Positions 17,293-26,606 of a stretch of DNA of 64,000 nt are shown here, in pieces. The notes beneath the pieces were generated by a model. The model worked only from the letters and a program-made list of their open reading frames with translations. It did not search any database and was not told where the DNA came from. The stretch's first letter is position 1. Every line of letters begins with the position of its first letter. The stretch spans positions 1,054,001-1,118,000 of the forward strand of contig NZ_JANUGU010000001.1 in the NCBI RefSeq assembly GCF_024753145.1, given 5' to 3'. The stretch comes from Massilia terrae (GTDB lineage: Bacteria; Pseudomonadota; Gammaproteobacteria; Burkholderiales; Burkholderiaceae_D). The position numbers were made by a program, and so were the translations under genes.

Positions 17293-18375
17293 TTGTTCGG
17301 CATTGACGTCCGCGCCGCGCGCGCCGTGTGGACAGCCGCGCTCGTGCTGCTGGCGCTGTACTGCGCCTACACGGTCCGCACCACGCTGCTGGTGCTGCTG
17401 TTCGGCGTCTTCTTCAGCTACCTCGTGTACCCGCTGTTCGTGCTGCTCCAGCGCTGGACCGGCGGCCGGTTGCCGCGCGTGCCTTTGCTGATCATGGTGT
17501 ACGCCCTGATCGTCGGCGCCTTCGTGCTGGCCGGCGCGCTGTTCGGTACCCGCATCGCGACCGAGGCCCAAAACCTGGCGCAAGAGCTGCCCAAGCTGAT
17601 GCAGCCGGGCCAGCTCCAGCGCCAGCTCCCGCTTCCTGCGCCGCTGGAGCCCTTGCGCGTGCGATTGGCCGAGTTCCTGCAGAACCTGATCTCGGCCGGC
17701 GCCAGCCAGGCGCTGCCGACTGTGCGCGGGCTGGGCACCGGGCTGCTCCACGTCGCCGGCAATCTCATCTATGTGGTCGTCGTGCCGATCTTCAGTTTCC
17801 TGATGGTGCGGGACGCGCCCGGCATCGAAGGCGTGCTGGTATCGCTGGGCAAAAAGCAGGACGGTTCCTTCTGGTCCAGCCTGGCACGCGGGCTGAACCA
17901 TTTGATGTCGCAGTACGTGCGCGCGCTGGCGCTCCTGTCGCTGGCGACCGTCATCGTGTACAGCGTCGTGCTGTCGCTGCTGGGCGCACCGTTTGCCCTG
18001 TTGCTGGCGGTGCTGGCAGCGCTGCTGGAAGTCATTCCCGTGTTCGGCCCGCTGATCGCGGCGTTATCCATCTTTTCGGTCGCCATCGTCAGCGGCTACC
18101 CGCACGTGTGGTGGCTCGTCGCCTTCATCGTGGCCTACCGGATCTTCCAGGACTACATGCTCAACCCCTACCTGATGAGCGAAGGCGTGAACGTGCCGCC
18201 GATCGTCGTGGTGTTCGGACTGCTGGCGGGTGACGAACTGGCGGGCGTGCCGGGGATTTTCCTGTCGGTCCCGTTTTTCGCCGCTGTGCGCATCGTCGCC
18301 GTACAGATCCGCATCCACCGCGAACGCCGCCAACTCGAGGCCTGCGAGGCCGGCTCCGGTCCCGATTCCGGCTGA
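17293..18375 (+). CDS. AI-2E family transporter-like membrane protein
   Basis: 360 residues with the family layout: two or three helices at the N-terminus (AAGAVLRLYC region, residues 10-95), a soluble segment (about 100-150), then five helices. The conserved C-terminal features are GLNHLMSQYVRALALLSLAT, LLEVIPVFGPLIAALS, and YRIFQDYMLNPYLMSEGVNVPPIVVVFGLLAG, which are diagnostic for the TqsA/PerM superfamily. Members export autoinducer-2, Na+ or act as general permeases; the role here is unknown. The start is a TTG at 17293 with GGGAG 7 bases upstream; no ATG fits the first helix. It ends shortly before an unrelated permease gene. Confidence 0.88.
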   Translation: MFGIDVRAARAVWTAALVLLALYCAYTVRTTLLVLLFGVFFSYLVYPLFVLLQRWTGGRLPRVPLLIMVYALIVGAFVLAGALFGTRIATEAQNLAQELPKLMQPGQLQRQLPLPAPLEPLRVRLAEFLQNLISAGASQALPTVRGLGTGLLHVAGNLIYVVVVPIFSFLMVRDAPGIEGVLVSLGKKQDGSFWSSLARGLNHLMSQYVRALALLSLATVIVYSVVLSLLGAPFALLLAVLAALLEVIPVFGPLIAALSIFSVAIVSGYPHVWWLVAFIVAYRIFQDYMLNPYLMSEGVNVPPIVVVFGLLAGDELAGVPGIFLSVPFFAAVRIVAVQIRIHRERRQLEACEAGSGPDSG

Positions 18376-18653
18376 CCGGCGCGCGATTTTCATCGTGCAG
18401 TGCAGCGTAATGACAATGCATCTTTTGTTGCACGAAAACCCATGCAGTGGTTCAATGCCGCATCTCAATCCTGCGTCGCCATTTGACCAAGGTTTGCGCC
18501 AGCTTCGCGCCGCCCTGGCTTCAAAAGGCTTCTGCCGGGGTGGAGAATGCGTTAATGTATGCGCTGCATGGAGGATCCCATGCCCGCAACACGACAATCC
18601 GGACGCACGACAACTATAACCACGCGCGGCCGTTATTTTTATTGGAGAGGCTA
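18376..18653. other. Gap upstream of the APC permease
   Basis: Short frames here have no supported start or family. A low-GC patch (CGTTATTTTTATTGGAGAGG) ends the gap and contains the ribosome-binding site of the permease. No clear promoter hexamers could be assigned. Confidence 0.35.
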
Positions 18654-20093
18654 GTGAGTATTTTTAGAACCAAGAACCTGGACAGCATGGTGGCCGCCAG
18701 CCGCACACCCGGTGGTCTCAAGAAAGTGCTGGGACCGTTCGACCTGATCCTGATGGGCATCGGCGCCATCGTCGGCACAGGTATTTTCGTTCTGACCGGT
18801 ACTGGCGCCGCCACCGCCGGCCCGGCGCTGACCCTGTCCTTCGTCGCCGGCGCAATCGCTTGCGGTTTCGCCGCCATGTGCTACGCCGAGTTCGCATCGA
18901 CTGTCCCCGTCGCCGGCTCGATCTATACCTACAGCTACGCGACCCTGGGTGAACTGGTGGCCTGGATCATCGGCTGGGACCTGCTGCTTGAATACGGGCT
19001 GGCGACGTCCGCCGTGTCGGTCGGCTGGTCGGGCTACTTCCAGTCGCTGATGGGCGGTTTCGGCCTGCACCTGCCTGACGCGCTCAGCGCGGCGCCGGGT
19101 GCGCTGCCGGGCGTCGCCACCTACTTCAACCTGCCGGCATTCTGCATCATGATGGCGCTGACCGCGCTGCTGTCGCTGGGCGTGCGCGAATCGGCGCGCG
19201 TCAACAACGTGATGGTGGTCATCAAGGTGGGCGTGGTGCTGCTGTTCATCGCCGTCGGCTTCCGCCACGTGCAGCCGGCCAATTGGCATCCCTACATGCC
19301 CTTCGGCGTGTCGGGCACCCTGAGCGCAGCCGCGCTGGTGTTCTTCTCCTTTATCGGTTTCGACGCCGTCACCTCGGCAGCGGAAGAGGTCAAGCGTCCC
19401 GAGCGCGATCTGCCGATCGGCATCATCGGCTCGCTCACCATCTGCACCATTCTGTACGTGGTGGTGTCGGCCATCATGACCGGCATCGTGCCGTTTGCCC
19501 AGCTGAACGTTGACCACCCGGTCTCGCTGGCCCTGCAGTACGCGAAGGAAAACTGGTTCGCGGGTTTCGTCGACCTCGGCGCCATCCTCGGCATGACCAC
19601 CGTGATCCTGGTGATGGCGTTCGGCCAGACCCGCATCATTTTCGCGATGTCGCGCGACGGCCTGCTGCCGGCGAAGCTGTCGGAAGTGCATCCGAAGTAC
19701 GGCACCCCGTTCTTCGCCACGTGGATGGTCGGTATCGTGTTCGGCCTGCTGGGCGCGCTGGTCCCGCTGAAGGTGCTGAGCGAGCTGGTCAACATGGGCA
19801 CCCTGGCCGCGTTCTGCCTGGTGGCGGTTGCCGTGGTGGTGCTGCGCAAGAAGCGCCCGGACCTGCATCGCGCATTCCGCTGCCCGGGTGTGCCGGTGGT
19901 GCCGGCGCTGGCCGTGCTGTCCTGCGGCACGCTGATGGCCTTCCTTGGCGCGGTCACCTGGATCGCGTTCGGTGTGTGGCTGGTCATCGGCCTGGTGGTG
20001 TACTTCGGCTATGCCCGTCACCGCTCGCTGCTGAACAAGTCGCCTGAGGCAGGCGGTTCGCCGATGGGTGTATCGCAGTCGGCGATGAAATAA
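18654..20093 (+). CDS. Amino acid permease, APC superfamily (cationic amino acid transporter type)
   Basis: 479 residues, about 12 membrane helices, inner membrane. The APC signature GIGAIVGTGIFVLTGT lies near residue 37, FAAMCYAEFASTVPVAGSIYTY near 80, and SFIGFDAVTSAAEEVKRPERDLP near 230. These match the CAT/YfnA-like branch rather than AroP-like proteins. The likely job is proton-coupled uptake of amino acids; the substrate is not determinable. The GTG at 18654 is chosen for its GGAGAGG site; the protein then starts with the typical amphipathic stretch IFRTKNLDSM. It is monocistronic and followed by an intrinsic terminator. Confidence 0.92.
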   Translation: MSIFRTKNLDSMVAASRTPGGLKKVLGPFDLILMGIGAIVGTGIFVLTGTGAATAGPALTLSFVAGAIACGFAAMCYAEFASTVPVAGSIYTYSYATLGELVAWIIGWDLLLEYGLATSAVSVGWSGYFQSLMGGFGLHLPDALSAAPGALPGVATYFNLPAFCIMMALTALLSLGVRESARVNNVMVVIKVGVVLLFIAVGFRHVQPANWHPYMPFGVSGTLSAAALVFFSFIGFDAVTSAAEEVKRPERDLPIGIIGSLTICTILYVVVSAIMTGIVPFAQLNVDHPVSLALQYAKENWFAGFVDLGAILGMTTVILVMAFGQTRIIFAMSRDGLLPAKLSEVHPKYGTPFFATWMVGIVFGLLGALVPLKVLSELVNMGTLAAFCLVAVAVVVLRKKRPDLHRAFRCPGVPVVPALAVLSCGTLMAFLGAVTWIAFGVWLVIGLVVYFGYARHRSLLNKSPEAGGSPMGVSQSAMK

Positions 20094-20130
20094 GCTGTTT
20101 GCCGGTGGGCGCACCCGCCGGCTTCACTGA

Positions 20131-20161
20131 CAAAGGCCCGGTTTTGCCGGGCCTTTGTTTT
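20131..20161 (+). terminator. Intrinsic terminator of the amino acid permease
   Basis: CAAAGGCCCGG / CCGGGCCTTTG stem with loop TTTTG, followed by TTTTT. The symmetric A/T flanks would also allow termination from the right. Confidence 0.9.
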
Positions 20162-20179
20162 TGCTACCTCAAATTGATC

Positions 20180-20205
20180 GTCGTTCCCGCTGCCGCGGGA
20201 ACGAC
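20180..20205. repeat. REP-like compact hairpin
   Basis: GTCGTTCCCGC-TGCC-GCGGGAACGAC: a single perfect palindrome with the GTCGT...ACGAC ends shared by the larger elements in this window. It sits between convergent genes. Confidence 0.65.
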
Positions 20206-20237
20206 GTTCGTGGTGTGAGGTGGTGTCGTGTGGGCGT

Positions 20238-21335
20238 TCAGGCAGCTTCCAGCGCGCGGGCGATCGCGTCGCCAGCTTCAACCGTGTTGGCCTTGCCGCC
20301 CAGGTCGCCCGTGCGCGGGCCGTCCTTGAGCACCTGCTCGATCGCGCCCACGATCGCATCATGCGCCTCGCGGTAGCCGGGGCCCGCATCCGGCGCATCC
20401 GCCAGGAATGCCAGCATCATCGCGCCGGACCAGATCTGCGCGATCGGGTTGGCGATGCCTCTGCCGGCGATATCCGGCGCCGAACCGTGCACCGGCTCGA
20501 ACAGGGAAGGGAAATTGCGCTCCGGATTGAGATTGGCCGACGGCGCCAGGCCGATGGTGCCGGTGCAGGCCGGACCGAGGTCGGACAGGATGTCGCCGAA
20601 CAGGTTCGACGCCACCACCACGTCGAAGCGGTCCGGTTGCAGCACGAAACGGGCGGTCAGGATGTCGATGTGCTGCTTGTCGATGGTGATGCCGGGATAA
20701 TCCTTGCCGATCGCGTCCGCGCGGCCATCCCACCACGGCATGCTGATCGCGATGCCGTTCGATTTGGTGGCGACGGTCAGGTGCTTGCGTTGGCGCGCGC
20801 TGGCCAGTTCGAATGCGTATTTCAGCACCCGGTCCGCGCCGTGCCGCGTGAACACGGATTCCTGGATCACCAGCTCGCGCTCGGTTCCCGGGAACATGAT
20901 GCCGCCGAGATTGGTGTATTCACCTTCGGTATTTTCGCGCACCACGTAAAAGTCGATGTCGCCGGCCTTGCGCCCAGCAAGCGGGCAGGGCACGCCGTCG
21001 AACAGGCGCACCGGACGCAGGTTAATGTATTGATCGAATTCGCGCCGGAACTTGAGCAGCGAGCCCCACAGGGAGATGTGGTCCGGCACCGTGGCCGGCC
21101 AGCCGACCGCGCCGAAGTAGATGGCGTCCATGCCCGCGAGCTGGTCCTTCCAGTCGGGCGGCATCATGGCGCCAGTCTTCAGGTAATAGTCGCAGCTGGC
21201 CCATTCGAAGGGGGTGAACTGGAGGTCGAGTCCGAACTTGCGCGCGGCGACTTCCAGCACCTTGCGGCCTTCCGGCAAAACTTCCTTGCCGATGCCGTCG
21301 CCGGCGATGGCTGCGATGTTGAAACGACGGGACAT
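20238..21335 (-). CDS. Tartrate dehydrogenase / D-malate dehydrogenase (decarboxylating)
   Basis: 365 residues of the isocitrate/isopropylmalate dehydrogenase superfamily, in the TtuC/DmlA (YeaU) branch: start IAAIAGDGIGKEVLPEG, active-site Tyr in DFYVVRENTEGEYTN, Lys in LTVATKSNGI, metal-binding Asp in NLFGDILSDLGP, and the NAD loop EPVHGSAPDIAGRGIANP. These NAD-dependent enzymes turn D-malate into pyruvate or act on tartrate. Isopropylmalate dehydrogenase is less likely because the RENTEGEYTN loop and absence of leu genes point to the tartrate type. The start at 21335 has AAAGGA upstream. It is alone and divergent from a glycosidase-like gene. Confidence 0.88.
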   Translation of the reverse strand: MSRRFNIAAIAGDGIGKEVLPEGRKVLEVAARKFGLDLQFTPFEWASCDYYLKTGAMMPPDWKDQLAGMDAIYFGAVGWPATVPDHISLWGSLLKFRREFDQYINLRPVRLFDGVPCPLAGRKAGDIDFYVVRENTEGEYTNLGGIMFPGTERELVIQESVFTRHGADRVLKYAFELASARQRKHLTVATKSNGIAISMPWWDGRADAIGKDYPGITIDKQHIDILTARFVLQPDRFDVVVASNLFGDILSDLGPACTGTIGLAPSANLNPERNFPSLFEPVHGSAPDIAGRGIANPIAQIWSGAMMLAFLADAPDAGPGYREAHDAIVGAIEQVLKDGPRTGDLGGKANTVEAGDAIARALEAA

Positions 21336-21499
21336 GCTGATTCCTTTCTCAAGAGATTTCGATCGTAGCAGTTTTCGCCGCGATGTACTTCCGGGCACCC
21401 GCTTTTCGGCCTGGGTATGGACGGTATGTGAAGCCGCGCACACTGTCCCGCGCCGCCTGCCGTTAAGCTGGCCCCTCCTTCCGGACGGGGTGAACTGCC

Positions 21500-22690
21500 G
21501 TGTTCAAAAGCTTTTTCCAGGCCGGATTCGAATGTACGACCGGCTATAACCGAGATGGCCAGTGGATCGACCTGGTCGAAGATACGCTGCATCACTTGCA
21601 CGTCGGCGAGGATTACCGGCGCTTGCGTGCCGCCGGGATCGCGACGGTGCGCGATGCCATCCGTTGGCCGCTGGTGGACCGGAACGGCCGCTACGATTTC
21701 TCGTCCGCGTGGCCGGTGGTCGACATGGCCAAGCGCTACCGGATGGAAGTGATCTGGGACCTATTTCACTATGGCTACCCGGACGATGTCGAACTGCTGT
21801 CGGGCGCCTTCATCGACCGCTTCGCCGCCTATTGCAAAGCCTGCGCCCAATTCCTGCGCCGTCATCTGCGCGGCCAGTTGTGGTTCACGCCGGTCAATGA
21901 ACCGTCGTACATGTCCTGGGCGGCGGGCGATGCCGCCCATTTTGCGCCGCACCTGTCCGGGCGTGCCTTCGACCTCAAGGTGGCGCTGATCCAGGCCGCG
22001 ATCCGCGGCATTGATGCGATCCGCGCCTGGGTGCCGGACGCCCGCTTCGTCCACGCCGACCCGCTGTGCCGGGTTGCGCCGCGCAACGACAGCCTTGACG
22101 CCGCCACGGCCGCGCGCCGCTTCAACGAGGAGAGCGTATTCGAAGCGTGGGACATGCTGGCCGGCCGCCTGCTGCCCGAATTGGGCGGCAGCCTGGCCCA
22201 CCTCGATGTGGTCGGCGTCAATTATTACTGGAACTGCCAGTGGGTCCACGGCGAGGACGGCAGCTGGCTCGATCCGGACGATCCGCGCCGCATGCCGCTG
22301 TCCACGCTGGTCGAGCAAGCATGGCGTCGCTATGGCGCCGAAGTGCTGATCTCGGAAACTTCGCACTGGGGCGAGCACCGGGCCGGCTGGATGGAAGAGC
22401 TGGCCGGGGAAGCCGAGCAACTGCTCTGCGCCAAGGTGCCCTTGCGCGGCGTCTGCCTGTATCCGGTGATCGGCATGCTCGACTGGCATGCGCCCCGGCG
22501 CTGGATGCCGATGGGCCTGTGGGACATTGACCACGACGGCGACATGCGGCGCGTGCTGCACGCGCCCATGTTCAAGGCGCTGCTGCGCGCGCAGCGCCGG
22601 GTGCTGCCCCATTTGACGGCGCAGTCAGCGGCTGCCTTCGGCCCGCTGCCGGGCACGGCGGCGGAACTGTCGCGGACCGGCACTGCCTAA
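21500..22690 (+). CDS. GH1-like glycosidase (beta-glucosidase-related)
   Basis: 396 residues with a clan GH-A TIM barrel. WFTPVNEPSYMSWAAG (about residues 129-144) carries the acid/base Glu in an NEP motif, and EVLISETSHWGEHRAGW (about 282) has the Glu expected for the nucleophile; ATVRDAIRWPLVDRNGRYDF is the typical strand-2 segment. Ends with the substrate-side LYPVIGMLDWHAPRRWMPMGLWDID. It is shorter than classic family 1 enzymes (about 450) and resembles an uncharacterised branch annotated as beta-glucosidase. No signal peptide, hence cytoplasmic. The start is GTG with GGGGTG upstream. It precedes an HdeD-like protein and phosphofructokinase on the same strand. Confidence 0.75.
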   Translation: MFKSFFQAGFECTTGYNRDGQWIDLVEDTLHHLHVGEDYRRLRAAGIATVRDAIRWPLVDRNGRYDFSSAWPVVDMAKRYRMEVIWDLFHYGYPDDVELLSGAFIDRFAAYCKACAQFLRRHLRGQLWFTPVNEPSYMSWAAGDAAHFAPHLSGRAFDLKVALIQAAIRGIDAIRAWVPDARFVHADPLCRVAPRNDSLDAATAARRFNEESVFEAWDMLAGRLLPELGGSLAHLDVVGVNYYWNCQWVHGEDGSWLDPDDPRRMPLSTLVEQAWRRYGAEVLISETSHWGEHRAGWMEELAGEAEQLLCAKVPLRGVCLYPVIGMLDWHAPRRWMPMGLWDIDHDGDMRRVLHAPMFKALLRAQRRVLPHLTAQSAAAFGPLPGTAAELSRTGTA

Positions 22691-22752
22691 GCGACTAGTG
22701 GCGCGGCAGGCATGTCGCCTCGCGCGGCCACGCCTCTTCCTGGTGTTTGAAC

Positions 22753-23355
22753 ATGAACAATTTCTACTTGCGTTCGTGGTGGGTGCCGGCGCTGCGCGGC
22801 ATTTTCGGCATCCTGTTCGGCGTGCTCACGCTCTTGTGGCCGGGCCTGACCTTGCTGACCCTGGCGGCGTTGTTTGCAGCCTTCGCCTTGCTGGGCGGCG
22901 TCACCTCCGTCATCGGCGCCATCGGTCACCGCAGGATCGACGATGGCTGGTGGCTGCCGCTGTTGCTCGGCTTGGTGAGCATCAGCGCGGCCATTGTCGC
23001 GGTGGCCAATCCGGTGCTGACCACGCTGGTGCTGGTGATGGTGATCGCCGCCAATGCACTGGTGGCGGGCGTGCTTGATATCGTTGCCGCGGTGCGCCTG
23101 CGCAAGGACGTCAAGGGCGAGTGGCTGCTGGCCGTGTCCGGTATTGCCGAGGTGGTGTTCGGCGCGCTGGTGTTCCTGTATCCGCTGGCGGGTGCCGTCG
23201 CGCTGGTGTGGATGGTCAGCGGCTACGCCATTGTCACCGGCGTGCTGTTGCTGGCCCTGGCCGTGCGTGCCCGCGCCCTGGTGGCGCGGCCGCGCGGGGC
23301 GCCGGCGGTCGAACGCCGCACCTTGCCCGACCGGCGCATGGCGGCAGCGCACTAG
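22753..23355 (+). CDS. HdeD-like integral membrane protein
   Basis: 200 residues, six predicted membrane helices in three hairpins, each like LRGIFGILFGVLTLLWPGLTL, LLGLVSISAAIVAVANPV and ISGIAEVVFGALVFLYP, the pattern of the DUF308/HdeD family. E. coli HdeD is linked to acid resistance, but relatives in other bacteria are uncharacterised. The C-terminal 20 residues are charged and cytoplasmic. The ATG at 22753 is preceded in frame by a TTG at 22747; the ribosome site is weak for both. It lies 62 bases after the glycosidase-like gene and 47 bases before pfkA, so they may be cotranscribed. Confidence 0.8.
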   Translation: MNNFYLRSWWVPALRGIFGILFGVLTLLWPGLTLLTLAALFAAFALLGGVTSVIGAIGHRRIDDGWWLPLLLGLVSISAAIVAVANPVLTTLVLVMVIAANALVAGVLDIVAAVRLRKDVKGEWLLAVSGIAEVVFGALVFLYPLAGAVALVWMVSGYAIVTGVLLLALAVRARALVARPRGAPAVERRTLPDRRMAAAH

Positions 23356-23402
23356 CTTGCCCATGCTATAGTGACCACACCAAATAATCGCGGGGGGCAG
23401 GT

Positions 23403-24530
23403 GTGGCGGACCAGGCGGCAGGGGCGCGTTTGAAGATTGCGATCAGCACGGGCGGCGGCGATGCGCCGGGCCTGAACGCGGTGATCCGTGCTGTCGTGCT
23501 CGCCTCCATCCGCCGCGGCTGGGAATGCTGGGGCATCCGCGACGGCTTCAACGGCCTGCTCGACCCCCAGCAATGCACCGGCGAGCCCGTGATGCGGCTC
23601 GATGCCACATCCGTCTACGGCATCGGCGCGCTCGGCGGCACCATCCTCGGCAGCACCAACCGCGCCGACCCGCTGCACTATCCTGTGCGCCAGGCGGACG
23701 GCAGCGTGGGCGAGATCGACCGCACCGAAGAGCTGGCCCGGCTGCTGCGCGAGAACGGTTTCGACGCGGTGGTCTCCGTCGGCGGCGACGGCTCGATGGC
23801 GATCGCCGCCGCCTTGCATGACAAGGGCGTGCGGGTGGTCGGGGTGCCGAAGACCATCGACAACGATCTTGACCATACCTTCGCCACCTTCGGCTTCGAC
23901 ACCGCGGTGGGTTTTGCCACCGAATGCATCGACCGCCTGCATTCGACCGGCTACAGCCAGCACCGCGTGATGGTGGTCGAAGTGATGGGCCGCTACGCCG
24001 GCTGGATCGCGCTGCACGCGGGCATGGCCGGCGGCGCGCACGCGATCCTGATTCCGGAAATTCCCTATGAGCTGGCCGCGGTCGCGGCCGCGATCAGGGC
24101 GCGTGACGCGGCCGGACACCATCATTCGCTGGTGGTGGTCGCGGAGGGCGCCGAGCCAGTGCGGGGTGAGCGTACGGTGCTTGCCGGCGCCGAGACCGGA
24201 CGCCTGGAACGACTGGGCGGCGTCGGCGCCCGGGTCGAACACGAGCTGGCCGGGCTGACCGGCAAGGAATGCCGTTCGGTAGTGCTCGGCCACTTGTTAC
24301 GCGGCGGCAGCCCTTCGGCGTTCGACCGCGTGGTGGCCTCGCGCTTCGGCGCGGCGGCAGTGCGCGCGCTGGCGCTGGGGCAAGGCGGCGTCATGGTGGC
24401 ACTGGGCGATGGCGCGATCGGCACCGTGCCGCTGTCCGAGGTCGCCGGGCACACCAAGACCGTTCCGCTCGACAGCGACACGCTCGCCACCGCCCGCGAA
24501 CTGGGGATCTGCCTCGGCGACCAGGCTTAA
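23403..24530 (+). CDS. pfkA: 6-phosphofructokinase, mixed-signature (group III-like)
   Basis: 375 residues. Phosphorylates fructose 6-phosphate in glycolysis. Motifs: STGGGDAPGLNAVIRA (14-29), GTILGSTNR, SVGGDGSMAIAAAL, VGVPKTIDNDLDHT with the catalytic Asp of TIDND, and VMGRYAGWIAL. GGDGS (Gly at the position equivalent to 104) predicts ATP as donor, while PKTIDND (Lys at the position equivalent to 124) is the residue found in PPi enzymes. The combination is known from actinobacterial ATP-dependent PFKs. Start GTG with GGGGGCAGG upstream. Many Burkholderiales lack PFK, so the gene is notable. It is followed by the cyanophycin-type ligase after 68 bases. Confidence 0.88.
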   Translation: MADQAAGARLKIAISTGGGDAPGLNAVIRAVVLASIRRGWECWGIRDGFNGLLDPQQCTGEPVMRLDATSVYGIGALGGTILGSTNRADPLHYPVRQADGSVGEIDRTEELARLLRENGFDAVVSVGGDGSMAIAAALHDKGVRVVGVPKTIDNDLDHTFATFGFDTAVGFATECIDRLHSTGYSQHRVMVVEVMGRYAGWIALHAGMAGGAHAILIPEIPYELAAVAAAIRARDAAGHHHSLVVVAEGAEPVRGERTVLAGAETGRLERLGGVGARVEHELAGLTGKECRSVVLGHLLRGGSPSAFDRVVASRFGAAAVRALALGQGGVMVALGDGAIGTVPLSEVAGHTKTVPLDSDTLATARELGICLGDQA

Positions 24531-24598
24531 GCTGTTCGTGCGCCTTCTCGTCGCGCAGATCGCTACCATAGCGAAATTCTCCTGACGAGGATTCCCAA

Positions 24599-26521
24599 GT
24601 GCACATCCTGGAACAACGATTCCTGCGCGGCCCGAACGTGCATGCCGACAGCCCGTGCCTGCTCAGCGTCCTGGCGCTGGACGAGCTGTATGGCATCCAG
24701 ACGCGCCAGATCATCGGCTTCAACGACGCGCTGCTCGCGCTCCTGCCCTCGCTGCACCGGCAGCTGGTCCCGACCGGCCAGCGCGGCGGCTTCGCGCTGC
24801 GCTTGAAGGAGGGCACGCTCGCGGGCCGGGTGGTGGAACAAGTGACGCTGGAGCTGCAGACGCTGGCAGGCGTGCCGGCCAGCTACGGCCGCACGCGGCC
24901 TGTCACCGGCCAGCCGGGCCTGGTGCGCATCGTCTGCGAGTATCGGCTCGAAAGCCTGGCCCAGCCGGCCTTCGTGCTTGCGATCGACATCGTCGACGCG
25001 CTGGCCCACGGCGAAGCTTTCAATCTCGCGCCACGCCTGGACGAGTTGAAGGCGATCGTCGCGCGGCACGCGATCGGATCGAGCGCGGCGGCGGTGGTTG
25101 CGGCAGCTGACGAACGGGGTGTGCCATACCAGCGCATCAGCGAAGATTCGAACCTGTTCCAGCTGGGCTGGGGCGTCAAGCAAAAGCGCCTGCAGGCCCG
25201 CACCGCCAGCGACGAGCAAGAGAGCAATGCGCTGCCCGCGCCGGCGGACGTGCTTCCCGGCGGTGGCGGTGCGATGGATGCGGGCGTCGCCATCCTCGAC
25301 AGCCTGATGGGCGGCTCGGATGGCCGCATCCCCTTGATCGCGGTCACCGGGACCAATGGCAAGACCACTACCTCGCTGCTGATCGCGCATGCGGCCCGCC
25401 TCGCGGGGCGTTCGGCGGGCGTCGCCACCACCCACGGGGTCTACATCAATGGGAAGGCGGTGGCGGTGGGCGACTGCACCGGCTATTGGTCGGCGCGCAC
25501 GGTGCTGGCCTCGCCCGACGTCGATTTCGCGGTGCTGGAGACGGCGCGCGGCGGTATCCTCAAGCGCGGGCTGGCGTTCGACCGCTGCGATGTCGCTGTC
25601 GTGTTGAACGTCGCCGAGGACCATCTTGGGCTGGACGGCGTCGATGCCATCGACGACCTGGCGCAGGTGAAGGCGATCGTCGCCGAATCGGCCTCGCGCG
25701 CGGCCGTGCTGAATGCGGAAGACGCCCTGTGCGTGGCAATGGTGCGGCGCCTGAAGCCGGCCACCGAGGTCTTGTTCTTTTCGATGAATGCGGATAATCC
25801 GGTCCTGATCAAGCATCTGGACGGGGGTGGGCGCGGGGCGTACATGCAGGACAATGCGATCGTCATCGCCGATGGAGCGCGCCAGATCGAACTGCTGCGG
25901 GTGGAGAGCATGCCGATCGCGTTCGGCGGCCTGGCCCGCTTCAATATTGCGAATGCGCTGGCCGCGGCGGCGTCCCTGATGGCGGCGGGCTTTTCGCACC
26001 TGCAGATCGTGGCGGGGCTGTCGACCTTCGTGTCGGACGGCCGGACCAATCCACTGCGCACCAATGTGTTCGACATCCGCGGCGTTACCGTGATCGTCCA
26101 CTATGCGCATAACGCCGCGGCCTACGCCGCCACGGCAGACATGGCGCGCGCGATGCTGCCGCGCCACCTGGTGGGCATCGTCACCGCGCCCGGCGACCGG
26201 CGCGACGAGGACTTGCTGCAGATCGGGCGGGTGTGCGGCGAGCGCTTCGACGAGCTGGTGGTGTATGAGTCGCAGAGCCGTGGGCGGCCAGTGGGTGATG
26301 CGGTCGACCTGATTCTCGAGGGGGCGGAGGAGGTGGTCGGCATCTCGGACACGCTGCACCGCGAGATAGACGTCGACGACGCGATCCGGCTTGGGCTGTC
26401 GCTGTGCGCGCCGGGGGATGTGCTGGTGTTTGCGTGCGGGTCGTCGCTGAAGGTGTTTATCGAGGCGATTCGGACGATGGATCCGGAGAGCGCAGACCGG
26501 ATCGCGTCGCAAACCGCGTAA
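24599..26521 (+). CDS. CphA-like Mur ligase lacking the ATP-grasp domain
   Basis: 640 residues. Residues 1-205 match the N-terminal domain of cyanophycin synthetase (MHILEQRFLRGPNVHA, TGQRGGFALRLKEGTLAGRVVE, LELQTLAG, LGWGVKQKRLQA). After a linker of about 40 residues the Mur-ligase half begins: PLIAVTGTNGKTTTSLLIAH (P-loop near 245), FAVLETARGGILKRGLAFD, VVLNVAEDHLGLDG, and the C-terminal IVHYAHNAAAY. In true CphA an ATP-grasp domain of about 260 residues lies between these parts and adds Asp to the chain; it is absent. The protein may ligate an amino acid (Arg-like in CphA) to an unknown acceptor. GTG start, GAGGATT upstream. It is convergent with a cyanophycinase gene. Confidence 0.82.
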   Translation: MHILEQRFLRGPNVHADSPCLLSVLALDELYGIQTRQIIGFNDALLALLPSLHRQLVPTGQRGGFALRLKEGTLAGRVVEQVTLELQTLAGVPASYGRTRPVTGQPGLVRIVCEYRLESLAQPAFVLAIDIVDALAHGEAFNLAPRLDELKAIVARHAIGSSAAAVVAAADERGVPYQRISEDSNLFQLGWGVKQKRLQARTASDEQESNALPAPADVLPGGGGAMDAGVAILDSLMGGSDGRIPLIAVTGTNGKTTTSLLIAHAARLAGRSAGVATTHGVYINGKAVAVGDCTGYWSARTVLASPDVDFAVLETARGGILKRGLAFDRCDVAVVLNVAEDHLGLDGVDAIDDLAQVKAIVAESASRAAVLNAEDALCVAMVRRLKPATEVLFFSMNADNPVLIKHLDGGGRGAYMQDNAIVIADGARQIELLRVESMPIAFGGLARFNIANALAAAASLMAAGFSHLQIVAGLSTFVSDGRTNPLRTNVFDIRGVTVIVHYAHNAAAYAATADMARAMLPRHLVGIVTAPGDRRDEDLLQIGRVCGERFDELVVYESQSRGRPVGDAVDLILEGAEEVVGISDTLHREIDVDDAIRLGLSLCAPGDVLVFACGSSLKVFIEAIRTMDPESADRIASQTA

Positions 26522-26606
26522 GCATCGAGCTCGCTTTTTAGCAGGCCTGCGCGCGCACGACGGACTCTTGGGAAACGGGGAAGATGCGGCGGGGCTCCGC
26601 CGCGCT

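Noticed and set aside
15106..17901. 931-codon minus-strand frame
   Set aside because: Runs through an ATPase, a secreted protein, an intergenic repeat and a transporter in antisense; no domain and no ribosome site.
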